A stretch of 64,000 nt of DNA, taken from assembly GCA_009103225.1 (NCBI GenBank), contig RHPI01000385.1, positions 643,479 through 707,478 of the forward strand. The letters run 5' to 3'. Under the pieces are notes generated by a model. That model was given only the letters and a program-made list of their open reading frames with translations. It was not told where the DNA came from and searched no databases. The position numbers and the translations under genes are program-made. This DNA is from Chlorokybus atmophyticus. Lineage: Eukaryota; Streptophyta; Chlorokybophyceae; Chlorokybales; Chlorokybaceae. Shown in pieces: positions 1 to 11,224 of this stretch (positions are counted from its first letter, which is position 1; each line of letters starts with the position of its first letter).

Positions 1-423
1 CAGAAGTACATCTCGCGTGCAAGGGAGCTTTGGCAAGACCTTGCAGCAGTGGGCCACGACGTGAAGGAAGAGGAGGTGATGTGGGCAGTCTTAGCTGGCT
101 TAGGAAAGAGCTTTGCTACGCTAGTGACTGTATTGGAGTCCTCAGATGTGGTTTTGAAGTTTGCTGATGTAGTGCCTAAACTGCTAGCTGTGGAAGGCAA
201 GTTGGATGTTCAGGAGATAGAGAATGGTGGAGAACCTATCGCACTATCTGCCTCATCTTCTCAACACACACGCAGCAGGAGCAAAGCAGGTGGTGGGAAG
301 CCATCACGTGACAAAGAGTGTCACTACTGCAAGATGAAGGGCCACTTCATTCGCGAGTGCCAAAAGAGGATCCACGATGAGGCAACCAAGGAGGAGCACG
401 CCACGATGGCGATTGCTTTCTAG
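1..423 (+). CDS. Copia-type gag fragment (5' end outside window)
   Basis: The frame is open from base 1 and matches, almost residue for residue, the C-terminal half of the complete gag ORF found on the other strand at 11,225-12,010. It is therefore the tail of a Ty1/copia capsid protein. The visible part is an alpha-helical UBN2-type gag segment followed by a basic linker and one CCHC zinc knuckle (C-YC-K-MKG-H-FIRE-C at about 331-360), which packages element RNA in virus-like particles. The stop at 421-423 is followed by about 650 bases without pol and then by an LTR, so this is a gag-only element. The start lies left of the window. Confidence 0.85.
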   Translation, partial: QKYISRARELWQDLAAVGHDVKEEEVMWAVLAGLGKSFATLVTVLESSDVVLKFADVVPKLLAVEGKLDVQEIENGGEPIALSASSSQHTRSRSKAGGGKPSRDKECHYCKMKGHFIRECQKRIHDEATKEEHATMAIAF

Positions 424-1071
424 CATTGGTGAGGACCTCAAGGAGTTGCAGTGGATGGTGTTCGTCCGTCCTCTCCCACTGCAAGGGCGCGTGAAGGACA
501 TGCGCAGACGGAGGTCGTAGACACAAAGGTCTGTGAGAGTTACTGCTAGCCTATGAGTAGTTGCTGGTGTTGAGCTGCATACACTAGAGGTTGCATTGCT
601 GTGGAGTTGTTTTCTGGTAGCACACAGGTGTGCGGTACTGGATAGAACACTTCAATTGATTGGCATGCAAGGACTTAGTTGTATAGCTAGCTAACAGGAG
701 ATGGGATGGGTGCTTTCCTTGGTAGAAGGGTCTGATCAACCCTTGCACGGCCTACACTCTGGTACAGCATTGCTAAGGTAGAGAACTCAGTGTAGTTTAT
801 AGCATAGTTTGCCATTGAGGGAGTCCTCGAAACCACCTGAGCAAGGTCAGGCGTGGCGTGGTGGAACCTGATGCGACAACTATGAGGAGGAAACAAGGAG
901 TATTGGAACCTTGTAATCCTGCTGGCAGCACGAGGAGAAGGATGGTGTCGTGGAGACAAGCATCAAGTCCGTGGGAGCAACACATCCGTGGGAGTGTTCG
1001 ATGGAGTAAGTTAATGTGGGTAAGCTTGCGAGAAGATCTTGAAGTTCAAGGTCAAGCTGCTCGCGTGGGAG
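424..1071 (+). mobile_element. Non-coding 3' part of gag-only LTR element
   Basis: This stretch runs from the gag stop to the 3' LTR and has no protease, integrase or reverse transcriptase. The same sequence in the same order lies at 10,582-11,224 on the minus strand. It ends in a purine-rich run (GTGGGAG) directly before the LTR, which fits a polypurine tract for plus-strand priming. Confidence 0.75.
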
Positions 1072-1469
1072 TGTTAGATGTTATAGCTTGTTGAAAGTAC
1101 ATGTATAGGCGGCGCCTACATGTAGTTGGTACGATCAGCTTAACCTTTATAGTTACGGGAGTTACGAGAGTTACGAGAGTTACGGGAGTTACGGGAGTTA
1201 CGGCAGTTATGGTCAACCATGGTCAACTTTGACTTTGACCGTTGACTTTGACCATTGACTAGTGTTGACTAGTGTTGACTTTGACTAGAGTTGACTAGAG
1301 TTGACTAGTGCTTAGTAGCATAGTATATAAGACACTGTATACTGCTTAATACAGTGGGTCGCACATTGTCTCTGTAGTTGGCGTGCTTGCTGCACTTGTC
1401 CTTAGTGTGTGCACACTTGTATGTAGGAGGCAAATACACACACACTAGGCGCATCACTAGTTCTCAACA
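1072..1469 (+). repeat. Long terminal repeat, family A (398 bp)
   Basis: It begins TGTTAGATG and ends TCTCAACA, giving the TG...CA ends expected of an LTR. An inverted copy of exactly the same length lies at 10,184-10,581. Inside are short tandem arrays of a GAGTTACGG-like unit and of a GTTGACTTTGAC-like unit, and a TATATAAG box near 1,325 that could be the Pol II promoter. It is the 3' LTR of the gag-only element on its left. Confidence 0.85.
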
Positions 1470-2850
1470 CAAAGTCCGTGATTTGTACGGCCATTTTAGG
1501 CCTTATTTGTGAGATATCATGTTTTTATGACTTGTGGCGGATATAGGCGAGTTGCAGCAACTTGGTTTGCTTTAGACCGATCGTAGATCTGGATACCTGC
1601 CGCAGATATCAACCGGCCCAGATCTAGTCTGAAAGACGCCAGAAAACGGAGGGCCAGTGGAGAAGGGCTCGACCCGATTTTTGGAAGGGCCTGGCGCCAA
1701 GTGGTATCACTTGACTATACGAGCAGAAAATGAGGAGATCTTATATGCGTCGAAAAGGTTAAGAGGTGTACTATAAGATTTTGCGAGAATATCTTAGCTT
1801 CTAATATCGTTTGGACAATAGCATGTGCAAAGTGGTAGGTATAAAAGTGACATTTTACAATTCGCAATACAACCTTTCGCTCCTTAGTTTTTTGTGTGCA
1901 AGCTTAATGGTGGTCAGCAGGGGTTGCTAGCGAGTGTCCATTGATGTGTGCTTGCTCGTGTGATGATCCAAGGCGCGACACGCGTCGAAGTGCAGCTTGA
2001 GCACATGCGCGAGCGTACGCAAGTGGCGGGGCGCGCGTGTGTGCTTGGTAGAGGGGGCAAGATTTTGGTGTGAATACTGTGTCTTGGTGAGAGGGTTGTT
2101 GATTGGACCAACTCACAGGTGACAAGGCACGAGCACCATCGCAAAAGATTTCCTGATTGTGTGCTCATATGGTCAAGTTATACTACTTGGCGCCAGGCCT
2201 TTCCAAAACTCTTGTCGAGCCCTTTTCAACTGGCCCTCCGCATTTTAACACCTTTTAAACTGATCCTGGGGCCCCAATCAAGATCCATGGTAGACTCAAA
2301 ACTCGCCAAGATGTGCCACAAGTCATTACAACGTGGTGCTCAATAAATGAGCCACAATGGGTCCTAGAATCATGAAACTTGGCCTCTCAACTGCTACAAT
2401 TAAGTTGCGTTAACCTGCATTTGCCGCGGTCGCTAACAACCCTATTGCCATGGTGACCGATGTGACCAAGAAGGGTGCCTAGGGCGCCTACGCTGGCCAT
2501 TTCAATGAACAAGTTGACGCCAGCAACAAGGGCAACGCCAAAGACAAGTGCAACACCCATGATAAGGTCATGAGACTAGTAAAGACAAGGCCAATGACGT
2601 TGCCAAGCACACCAACCAACATAAGAAGGAGAAAACCCCAACCAAGAATAAAAAGGACAGGCCTCTAGCCAAGCACACTCCCCTCCCGTTTCCAAAAACA
2701 AACGTGGTAAGTCCCTCTCAGCACTGGCTTAGACATGCGGTCTCTCTTGCACAATTACACATAGGGTTTGCGACAGTATTTGTTGTTACTATTGATTTCA
2801 ACATTTTTGCTAGTTTTTCCCCCAACACTTATCGTGTTTGAAATGCGTTG
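1470..2850. repeat. Degenerate region with a long imperfect inverted repeat
   Basis: No gene is recognised. Arms at about 1,610-1,760 and 2,130-2,290 are inverted copies of each other. The best-conserved core reads CTGGCGCCAAGT on one arm and its complement on the other, flanked by matched GGGCTCGAC and CGGAGGGCCA blocks. The roughly 370-base centre is unrelated. A lysine-rich but broken frame lies at 2,480-2,700. The structure fits a foldback or MITE-like element, or a palindromic insertion of older repeats. Confidence 0.5.
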
Positions 2851-3132
2851 TCAGTGCCGCTGGCGCAGTGCATGCACTGCCTTCACCCCACGACTAGCCT
2901 TGCGCGAGTGGTTTCAAATTCCTTTTATGAGCAAATATGCTATAAGCTGCACCAAGTTTTCCACCTGAGCAATGCTATGCAAAAATGTAGGTCGTGCAAG
3001 GGTGATTAAACCCTTCCACCAAGGAAGGCACCCCTCCATCTCTTGTTAGCAAGCTATACAACACAATCCTTGCATGCCAATCTAATAAAGTGCTCTAGCC
3101 AGTACTACACACCTGTGTGGTACTGCATGTGT
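2851..3132 (-). mobile_element. Diverged fragment of the gag-only element's non-coding region
   Basis: This matches 10,780-11,035 (the 3' non-coding part of the minus-strand gag-only element) with many substitutions, including the blocks around AAGGTAGAAGGG-like and ACACCTGTGTG sequences. It ends abruptly at about 3,132, where tyrosine-recombinase element sequence begins. It is an older, truncated copy. Confidence 0.65.
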
Positions 3133-3560
3133 TGCAGCGGTTTGGGCGTTAATCTTCCACAGCTAAGGGCTATGTGCGCAAGGCCTTGCCTGAGTTGCAT
3201 ACACTCTCGAGGAGCCTCGGCTCGAGCGGTACGCGCTCTGCATTGTTGTCATCCATTGATCGACCCATAGTGACCCCTAAGCATGAGCTGTATGTCGCAT
3301 ATAACTTGTGTGGTAGTTATACGAGGTCATGAAGCGCATGAGATGCGCGCCCATGAACTCAAGAACTCGTTGCTGAGTTATGAGACTCTTGTGCCCCTAG
3401 TGCCCTAGGCACTTGGGGGGCACAAGCATTCATAAGGCGTAAGTTGTGAGTCACAAGCTTCGTATTTAGTCGCTTGGTATCCTAGCATGGCGGCGCCATC
3501 CTTGATGTATATAACTCGTGTGTGAGTTATAGTCGGCTGTTCCAGCTAACGACGCCTCCT
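3133..3560 (+). mobile_element. 3' end of a tyrosine-recombinase retroelement
   Basis: The first 100 bases encode the last part of the recombinase (GVGSLPLQLRAM-like frame) seen intact at 12,900-12,980 and 16,540-16,600. Next comes the family repeat GACCCATAGTGACCCC...AGCTGTATGTCGCATATAAC at about 3,258-3,308, then the conserved non-coding tail with TTGTGCCCCTAGTGCC. The fragment is sandwiched between two copia-derived segments. Confidence 0.7.
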
Positions 3561-4668
3561 CCCAATTGGTGTTGAGTGTAACCTATGGTAGACCTCCTTG
3601 TTTCAAGGTGTGCAGCATAGTCTGCATCACAGTGGCTTGTAATGTAATGTCCGTTTTCCTCCCAAAAGTGATACCCATGTCCTCTGTGCTTTCAGTAGCG
3701 AAGAACTCCTTTCGTTGCCTTTCAATGCTTCATTGTGGGTGCTGACATGTGTCTCGCTAACACGTCCACGGCTTGTGCAATGTCACGCCTCGTGGCAATG
3801 AAGAAGTAGATGAGGTTTTCAACGAGCTCACCATATGGGAAGATAGGTGTGTCAAGCACAGTAGTAGTGTCTCGTGCCTTGAGTAGCTGCATTCTCGCAC
3901 TTAGTGGTGTAGCCTTGCCCGTTGCATAATGTACCTTCAACTTGTTAAGGAAGTCAGGTACCATCTGCTTTTGATCTTGATTGTATTCGCATATCTGTCC
4001 CTGGTGATGTCGATGCCGAGGAACAAGTGTGCATCTCCAAAATTGCGAATTTCGAATGCAAACATCAATGTCACCTTGATCTGCTATAGTGCCGAAACAC
4101 TTGCAGATGCCAAAATGATGTCGCTCACAAACACCAACAACCCAACCTCTTTGTCTTCATAAATGAAGAGCCCTGGGTATGATGTAAAATGTTGTACGCC
4201 CATCTTCTCCAGCTTCTTGCTGAGCTCAATGTGCCAAACTCGCGGCGCTTGCATAAGCCCATATAAAGCTTTGTGCAGCAAGCATGCCTTACCCGAGTCT
4301 CCCTCCTCGTACCCTCGTGCCCACCCTTGAGGCTGCTGCACGAAAATATGCTCATCCAACTCTTTACGGAAAAAGGCAGTCTTTACGTCAAGGTGGTGCA
4401 GCTCCAAGTCCGCCACAGCAACCTTGAAGAGTAGTGCCATGAAGGTTGTGTATTTGCTAGCAGGTGCAAATACCTTCTTATAGCCAACTCCCTCCTGTTA
4501 AAAAAAGCCCTTTGCTACAAGTCGCGCCTTGTAGCGCTTAATGTTGCCCTTGCTGTTACGCTTGATCTTGTACACCCACTTGACAGGTATAGGCTTGTCG
4601 CCTTATGGAACCTGCTCGAGTACTCAACTCTTATTGGCGTGTAGCGCAGCAATCTTTTTATTCATGGC
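3561..4668 (-). pseudogene. Copia pol remnant (reverse transcriptase - RNase H)
   Basis: Minus-strand frames carry Ty1/copia landmarks. LDVKTAF and ALYGLMQAPRVW of the reverse transcriptase lie at 4,084-4,440, and a post-RT segment with IATRRDIAQAVDVLARHMS at 3,722-3,964. The catalytic YVDD box is degraded to FVSD and stops interrupt the frame, so the enzyme is dead. The closest relative in the window is the pol at 13,755-15,945. Confidence 0.85.
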
Positions 4669-4670
4669 CT

Positions 4671-5046
4671 TGTTGAGCACTAGTGATGCGCCTAGTGTGT
4701 GTGTATTTGCCTGCTACATACAAGTGTGCACACACTAAGAACAAGTGCAGCAAGCCAACTATAGAGACAATGTGCGACCCATTGTATTAAGCAGTATACA
4801 GTGTCTTATATACTATGCTACTAAGTACTAGTCAACTCTAGTCAACTCTAGTCAAAGTCAACACTAGTCAACACTAGTCAATGGTCAAAGTCAACGGTCA
4901 AAGTCAAAGTTGACTATGGTTGACCATAATTGCCGTAACTCCCGTAACTCTCGTAACTCCCATAACTATAAAGGTTAAGCTGATCGTATCGACTACATGT
5001 AGGCGCCGCCTATACATGTACTTTTAACAAGCTATAACATTTAACA
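4671..5046 (-). repeat. Long terminal repeat, family A (inverted copy)
   Basis: This is the same LTR as 1,072-1,469 and 10,184-10,581 but slightly shorter. It begins TGTTGAGCACTAG and ends TTTAACA on the plus strand and has lost one of the short tandem units. A stub of the gag-only element (5,047-5,190) is attached on its right. It is the 3' LTR of a mostly deleted minus-strand element. Confidence 0.8.
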
Positions 5047-5190
5047 CTCCCACGCGAGTTGCTTGATCTTGAACTCCAAGTTCTTCTCGCAAGCTTACCC
5101 ACATTAACTTACTCCATTGAATACTCCCACGGATCTGTTGCTCCCACGGACTTGATGCTTGTCTTAATGACACCATCTTTCTCTTTGAAC
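5047..5190 (-). mobile_element. Stub of gag-only element internal region
   Basis: Collinear with 10,582-10,720, including CTCCCACGG repeats. It breaks off at the shared word ACACCATCTTTCTC, where gypsy sequence starts. Confidence 0.65.
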
Positions 5191-7140
5191 TCCTTAAGCA
5201 AATTCTGCACCTCGGGGTCCTCCGAACTCTCCAAAATAATGCCAACCAGCTCCAAGTCCTACTTAGGAGGTGTCTTACGCACCAAGCACAGCCATGCATC
5301 CTTCACGTCGTTCCCGGACCAGATCTGCTCCATCTCAATCTTAGAAACTCGTGACACCAGCTCCGGAACCTCTCCCCTTGAGCTAGAAGCATGTTGTGGT
5401 GCATCTTGCTCACGCGCCTTTGTGTCGTGTGCGTCACGCGTATGCAGCACATTGCTAGCAGCCTAGACGCAGCTGACACGCTGTTGAACCACACACTCGC
5501 CTTGCATTAAAGCACACTAAAACCTCACCACCGGCTTCCGGGGCAGCAAGCACGCGCTTCCTCCAATCAATGGCGGGGTTATGTGTCCAAAGCCAAGGCA
5601 GCCTCAAAATGCCATCAAAGCCATTGTTCAGCTCGATGCAGCAAAAGCGTAAGCGATCCTTCATCATCCCCTTGGCATCTCAAGCTCTTTGCTTTGCTTA
5701 AAAGCTCCTCCTACTGGTGCATAGCCGTCCGCTAAAGCCACCAAGCCAGCATTTGCCCATGACAGCCACTTGTGCCGACGCGAAATCTCACGACTCATAA
5801 AGTTGCTGTTCGCGCCGCAACCCACTAGCATCTTACACTCCATCCAAGGCCCATTGCCCTCCCGGATTAGTGCCATAACTCCAAATAGCTGCCTCGCCTT
5901 GTCGGGCTCACGAACCATATCGCTTTGCATTGCCGTTGCGCACATGCCGCCAACCGCCAACAATGCTTCCACGCCAGCCGCTGGACCTTCAACATCATAG
6001 TGAGGCTGCATCACCACCCCAGCAAGAGCCTCTTTAGCTACTGAGGTGAGCCGTTTCCCGGCTGTAACATATCCTCCTCCACCATGTTCACGCGTCCACC
6101 GCCGCGAGCGTTGCGGGTATGTGCAGCAGAGTTTGCTTTGAAGATGGGCAGCTAAAGCGCACATGATCAGCGGAAGAGCATTCCCAACACTTTCGAACTG
6201 CCTTGGAATCTTCTCAACCCCTTGTCCTCTTCTTGGAGACATGGAGAGCACCCAACTCCATTGGAATTGGCCCCGAGCCAGCCCCATGAGCTGCTACAGC
6301 TTCCGACCCAGCCCCAACAGATGCGTACAAGCGATACAAACCTCCACCAGATTAATTGAAGTGTTCACTATCAGCGTATTTGGCAGTCCCCTTGAAGTAC
6401 AACACGTCCGTGCGCTCGGCGATGCGAATGGCCTCCGCGAGAGTCTTCGCGTCACGAAGCTCAACTTCTCTGCGATAAAGAGTCTTCAACCCGCGCGTGT
6501 AGCGGTCTAGCTGCTCCTCCTCAATCATGTTGAATACGGAGAGCACAAGACGCTGAAACGCAGAGGCATAGGCCATCACGAACTGCATTTGCACAAGCGT
6601 AGAGAGCTGGTCGCGTGCCGTCTTTACACTCTCCATCGGTACGAACTATTGCTTCACCTCAGCAGCCAGCTCAGCCACGGTAGTGAAAGGAACCTCAAGA
6701 CCAGCTTCCACACGAGCACAACGATGACGCCACCACACAAGTGCAGCTCCCTTAGAGAAAATAGCAGCCACATCGACACGGAGACGTATGGGTACCTCGG
6801 TGAGCTTCAACCATGTCAAAGCGGCATACACCCACTGCTCGACACAGTCACCGTTCCTTTGACCCTAAAATGACTTTGGTTTTAGTAGCTTCACATAACG
6901 AGAGGCTGATGGAGCAACCATATGAGCTGCAACGGACGCGGACGCGCTATGGCTTGTTGAAATTGTGCCGCTTTAGCTTGGGCAGATGCTTGGACACGTT
7001 GCAGCGCCTCATGAGCAGCCACCAGCACTTGCTGAAGCTCCACAACACGTGCATCATCCATGATAGCGTCCATAGACAAAAAAAATACCTCACACACCAA
7101 AGAGATAGTCAATATCCCCTTACAACAAGAAAGCCAACCA
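5191..7140 (-). pseudogene. Ty3/gypsy gag-protease remnant
   Basis: Read on the minus strand from about 7,100. A coiled N-terminus is followed by a Retrotrans_gag capsid (GAALVWWRHRCARVE at 6,646-6,831; AFQRLVLSV and TRGLKTLYRREVELRD at 6,352-6,636), then a pepsin-like protease region (5,664-6,287). The expected DSGA/DCGA active site reads VGCGANSNFM, so the catalytic aspartate is lost. Next comes the post-protease motif GILRLPWLWTHNPAIDW (5,455-5,667) and the start of the RT linker (LLKEF). RT, RNase H and integrase are missing because the element is cut at 5,190. Frames are broken in several places. Confidence 0.85.
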
Positions 7141-7146
7141 CTTAAA

Positions 7147-7160
7147 GGGCTCCGATACCA
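7147..7160 (-). other. Primer binding site for initiator tRNA-Met (gypsy)
   Basis: On the minus strand it reads TGGTATCGGAGCCC, one base after the LTR end. It is complementary, with one mismatch (TGGTATCAGAGC expected), to the 3' end of tRNA-iMet, the usual primer of plant gypsy elements. It fixes element polarity and the inner LTR border. Confidence 0.8.
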
Positions 7161-7161
7161 C

Positions 7162-7781
7162 TGTAATGATGCTCGTGCTCACATATACAGCACACAAGTC
7201 ATACAACACATGTGTGCACACTGAGCACAGTTTTCACACCGGAACCTTGCCTTCCCTCGCGCACACGCATGCGTTGACTACTTCTTCTCACACCACGCAA
7301 GAACGCAGCAGTGTGCCTTGGATCACGCCTCTCTCAAGCATACACCAGTATACTTACAGCAGAGAGCAGAAAGCAAAGTTGGTTGTATTACACAGGGTTT
7401 TCCTATTTATACCAGCACCAAAACTAAGCAAGTTAATAACCAAGCATTTTTTTTATATAATACCAAATCTAAAGGACTGTATAAGTGCAGGCTGCTGCCC
7501 CTCGTGTCGGGTACCTTTCACGCGGCAGCTGACTGTGGACTCCGCGTCGTAAGGTACTGTACAGCACGTAGCTGACTGCGAAGTCCGCGTCACCTGGCAC
7601 AGTCTAGTCAGGTGTGACATCACATGCCGCGGCAGTCACGTCGCTATTGGCTCGGTGGCAAGCACGTCGCAGGTTGGCAGCTGCTGGCAAAGGCGAAGTC
7701 GCGCGCTGCAGTAAAGCCGGCGCCAGAAGGGCCCAATAAAGCCTTACAAAACCCTTTATTAAGCCAAACAAGGGTAAAACA
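7162..7781 (-). repeat. 5' LTR of the gypsy element (about 620 bp)
   Basis: On the plus strand it runs from TGTAATGATG to GGGTAAAACA, giving TG...CA ends, and abuts the tRNA-iMet primer site. The left partner LTR is absent, so the borders are inferred from the primer site and terminal dinucleotides only. Confidence 0.65.
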
Positions 7782-7785
7782 CATA

Positions 7786-8800
7786 TTATACATGCATTAA
7801 AATATGAAAAAGGGTCCAGGCTGTTACATCCTTCAGGACCACATTATGTGTGGTACCCGCCACCACAGTATGTAGGATGACGGTGCATACTCCCACAGCT
7901 GTCAAGTGTAGCTTGTTGCCAAAGCTCACTTTCACACTAGCAGCATCGCTCATGGCATGACAATCCTTGAACTTATGTCTGTGTGGGGTCGTATTTTGTG
8001 TGCACGCAAATGAACAACCAAGCGCTCTCAATAGCAGTTGTGCTGGCAGTAAGTGCTACAACCTGCCTATCAGAACCTTGTTTCTATTGCTGATCGTGCT
8101 TCAACTTGTTACAAACCTTTTTTACGTGTCCCTTATTGTCAGTAGTAGCAAGCACGCGTCTTCTTCCCCCCACCACCGTGGTTGCTTTTGGGGCATGGGT
8201 TGTATCGCGTTGCGAATGTTACAGCTTCATGCGCGTCTTGGTGTAAAGTGGATGCCCGTTGCTCGATTTATAACAGGCGTGGGGTGACCGCTTTAATGGT
8301 GAGCTCCTTACTGGATGACTTCATGATGGTGAGAGTACTCCTTGGGTAGGCCAGCGAGGAATGCCCAAACGACCTCCACCTCTTTCACTTCCTGACCAAT
8401 GGCGAGCAAGTCATCCCACAGATGCCTAGCTCGCGTATTGAACTTGAGGACATGTTCAGCAAAATCTTTCCTCAAAGCATTCAAGCTTCCTCAACTACAA
8501 CTTCTTAGAATTGTTCTTAGCCTTATACACATCTGTAAACGTCAACCACAACTCTATAGCAGTCTTGCCACATGCAACAAGCACTAAGTGATGCTATACA
8601 ATATTCCATCCACGCGAGTGCCTAGTTGGATTTGTTCTTTGGGTCCGCGTCCGCCATGTCGGGAGCGCTCTCCACGGGATCCACCATCGATCATAGGTCT
8701 TTATGCATGAGTAGCATCTGCAACTGGATGCTCCATGTCTTATAGGTGTCGAGGTCTAATGGCTCAATGTTAACCTTGTCATAGCTGGTCGTCATGCTTC
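7786..8800 (-). pseudogene. Copia family B gag-protease remnant
   Basis: From a start near 8,795 the minus strand encodes MTTSYDKVNIEPLDLDTYKTW, a copia gag N-terminus. Around 8,290-8,420 follows GQEVKEVEVVWAFLAGLP, which aligns with the GHDVKEEEVMWAVLAGLG of the family A gag. A degenerate zinc knuckle lies near 8,100-8,160. A protease-like segment follows at 7,786-8,031 (GNKLHLTAVGVCTV, HNVVLKDV). Several stops and frameshifts make it non-functional. The rest of pol is lost at the border with the gypsy LTR. Confidence 0.75.
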
Positions 8801-8872
8801 TCTTACAAGTCCGCAATGAAGACGGCACCTCTCCAAGCTATAGCAACTCGTGTATGCTATGCTAGCGCTAGT

Positions 8873-8885
8873 GTGGGCCCATAAC
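8873..8885 (-). other. Primer site matching tRNA-iMet anticodon arm (family B)
   Basis: The minus strand reads GTTATGGGCCCAC, one base from the LTR end. It is complementary to the anticodon stem-loop of plant initiator tRNA-Met as I remember it (GUGGGCCCAUAAC), not to the tRNA 3' end. This is the half-tRNA priming arrangement known from Drosophila copia. Confidence 0.7.
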
Positions 8886-8886
8886 A

Positions 8887-9465
8887 TGTTGAGATTGCAC
8901 AGTTGCAACAATGCACACGCACTAGTGTGGCGCTGATAAGTAGAGCAGAGTGGCGGTCTTACTATATTGCACGACGTATAGTGTCTTCTATAGTACACTA
9001 GTGAGTGCTAGTCAACACTAATAAGTGCTCATACACACTCACACACGAATTGTATGTGACATACAGCTTATGCTGGGGGGTCGCTATGCCACTCCACGCT
9101 CGCCACCCACGCCCAGGATGGCGCCGCCGTGCTAGGGTTTCAAGCAATTAAATGAGAAGCTTGTGACTCACTATTCACGCCTAATGAGTGCTTGTGCCCC
9201 CCAAGTGCCAACGGCTAGGGGCACAAGAGTCTCATAACTCATTAACGAGGTCTTAAGTTCATGGGCGCGCATTTCATGTGCTTCATGAACTCGTATCACC
9301 AATCAAAGTCGACAATTAAAGTCAAAGTCAGTGGTTAAAGTCAAAGGTCAAAGTTAATGTTGACCATTGTGGACTATAACTGCCATAACGGCAGTAGATC
9401 GTAACTGTCAAGTTAAAGATGATCGTAAAAACTTAGCTAAGGCGCCTTGCCAAGTACCTTTAACG
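8887..9465 (-). repeat. Family B LTR carrying a nested retroelement fragment
   Basis: The outer parts (8,887-9,034 and about 9,297-9,465) align with the family B LTR at 13,462-13,754, from TGTTGAGATTGCACA to the GTCAAAGTCAA arrays and the CTTAGCTAAGGCGC end. The middle (about 9,035-9,296) is the non-coding tail of the tyrosine-recombinase element (ACAGCTTATGCTGGGGGG, TTGTGCCCC), so that element inserted into an existing LTR. Confidence 0.7.
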
Positions 9466-10183
9466 AGAGGTCGTTGGTCATCCTCTCCTCCCTTAGTAAT
9501 AATTGCAACTTCCCCTACGAGCTGCTGCACCATTAATGCTGGTGAGACTTTCATCTATAAGTCCTTCATGGTTGTATATAAGATAGCCAAGCTTGACCAG
9601 CAACTTCATAGCAGAATTGTTACAAACATCCTTTAGATAGGGAGAACCTCTTTCCCACATGCGAGCAGCATAGCTTAGAATCGAAGAGCCAGTCACGCAC
9701 AGCACCAGCAAGATCCTTGCGCTTCGCATCATGTAAGCGGAGAAGAACTCCAAGCGTGGCATCGTTTTGTGCATGTTTGAGGCTACCATCCTGGCTAGTT
9801 GCTGCTAGTGTGCTCCTTTATGAAAGCAGCAGTCGTGATCATGGCATGCACATGATTTTACAGCTCTATCACTTGGGCCGCGAGTGGGAGTAGCCGTGAT
9901 CATTGGCATTCCATTAGTCATTAATACAGGATATTTACTCGTGCACAAGGTGTGTCGCAAGATCTGTAGTGATTTGCGTGCTTGACATTTGAAAAGAAAT
10001 CGCCTTACTTGAGTGACATTGCTGACCGCGCACTTCTCAAGTTGTACGAGGTGTCACAAGTGGGCTCTCACCAGTAGGCTCTGGTAGTAAAAAACGCTAC
10101 CACAAGTGAGGTCTGTTACAATGTCCCATATGATGACATTCCTCCCCATTTCAACCCACGGGTTCCTCGTTATCCAATGAAGC
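9466..10183 (-). pseudogene. Copia pol remnant upstream of the family B LTR
   Basis: The minus-strand frame at 9,493-9,789 (MWERGSPYLKDVCNNSAMKL, LGYLIYNHEGLI) looks like the C-terminal RNase H part of copia pol. A purine-rich run (AAGGGAGGAGAGG) follows towards the LTR. The portion at 9,800-10,183 is too decayed to assign. Pol C-terminus, LTR and then gag in one polarity suggests a tandem element or recombination between two copies. Confidence 0.5.
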
Positions 10184-10581
10184 TGTTGAGAACTAGTGAT
10201 GCGCCTAGTGTGTGTGTATTTGCCTCCTACATAAAAGTGTGCACACACTAAGGACAAGTGCAGCAAGCACGCCAACTATAGAGACAATGTGCGACCCACT
10301 GTATTAAGCAGTATACAGTGTCTTATATACTATGCTACTAAGCACTAGTCAACTCTAGTCAACTCTGGTCAAAGTCAACACTAGTCAACACTAGTCAATG
10401 GTCAAAGTCAACGGTCAAAGTCAAAGTTGACCATGGTTGACCATAACTGCCGTAACTCCCGTAACTCCCGTAACTCTCGTAACTCTCGTAACTCCCGTAA
10501 CTATAAAGGTTAAGCTGATCGTACCAACTACATGTAGGCGCCGCCTATACATGTACTTTCAACAAGCTATAACATTTAACA
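10184..10581 (-). repeat. 3' LTR, family A (398 bp)
   Basis: Inverted twin of 1,072-1,469 with equal length. Plus-strand ends are TGTTGAGAAC and TTTAACA. It carries the GTCAAAGTCAAC and GTAACTCTC tandem arrays and a TATATAC box. Confidence 0.85.
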
Positions 10582-11224
10582 CTCCCACGCGAGCAGCTTG
10601 ACCTTGAACTCCAAGTTCTTCTCGCAAGCTTACCCACATTAACTTACTCCATTGAACACTCCCACGGATCTGTTGCTCCCACGGACTTGATGCTTATCTC
10701 CATGACACCATCTTTCTCCTCATGCTGCCACCAGGATTACAAGGTTTCAATACTCCTTGTTTCCTCCTCATAGTTGTCGCATTAGGTTCCACAACGCCAC
10801 GCCTGACCTTGCTCAGGTGGTTTCGAGGACTCCCTCAATGGCAAACTATGCTATAAACTACACTGAGTTTTCTACCTTAGCAATGCTGTACCAGAGTGTA
10901 GGCCGTGCAAGGGTTGATCAGACCCTTCTACCAAGGAAGCACCCCTCCCATCTCCTGTTAGCTATACAACTTAGTCCTTGCATGCTAATCAAGTGAAGTG
11001 TTCCAACTAGTACCGCACACCTGTGTGCTACCAAAAAACAACTCCACAGCAATGCAACCTCTAGTGTATGCAGCTCAACACCAGCAACTACTCATAGGCT
11101 AGCAGTAACTCTCACAGACCTTTGTGTCTGCGACCTCCGTCTGCGCATGTCCTTCACGCGCCCTTGCAGTGGGAGAGAACGGACGGACACCATCCACTGC
11201 AACTCCTTGAGGTCCTCACCAATG

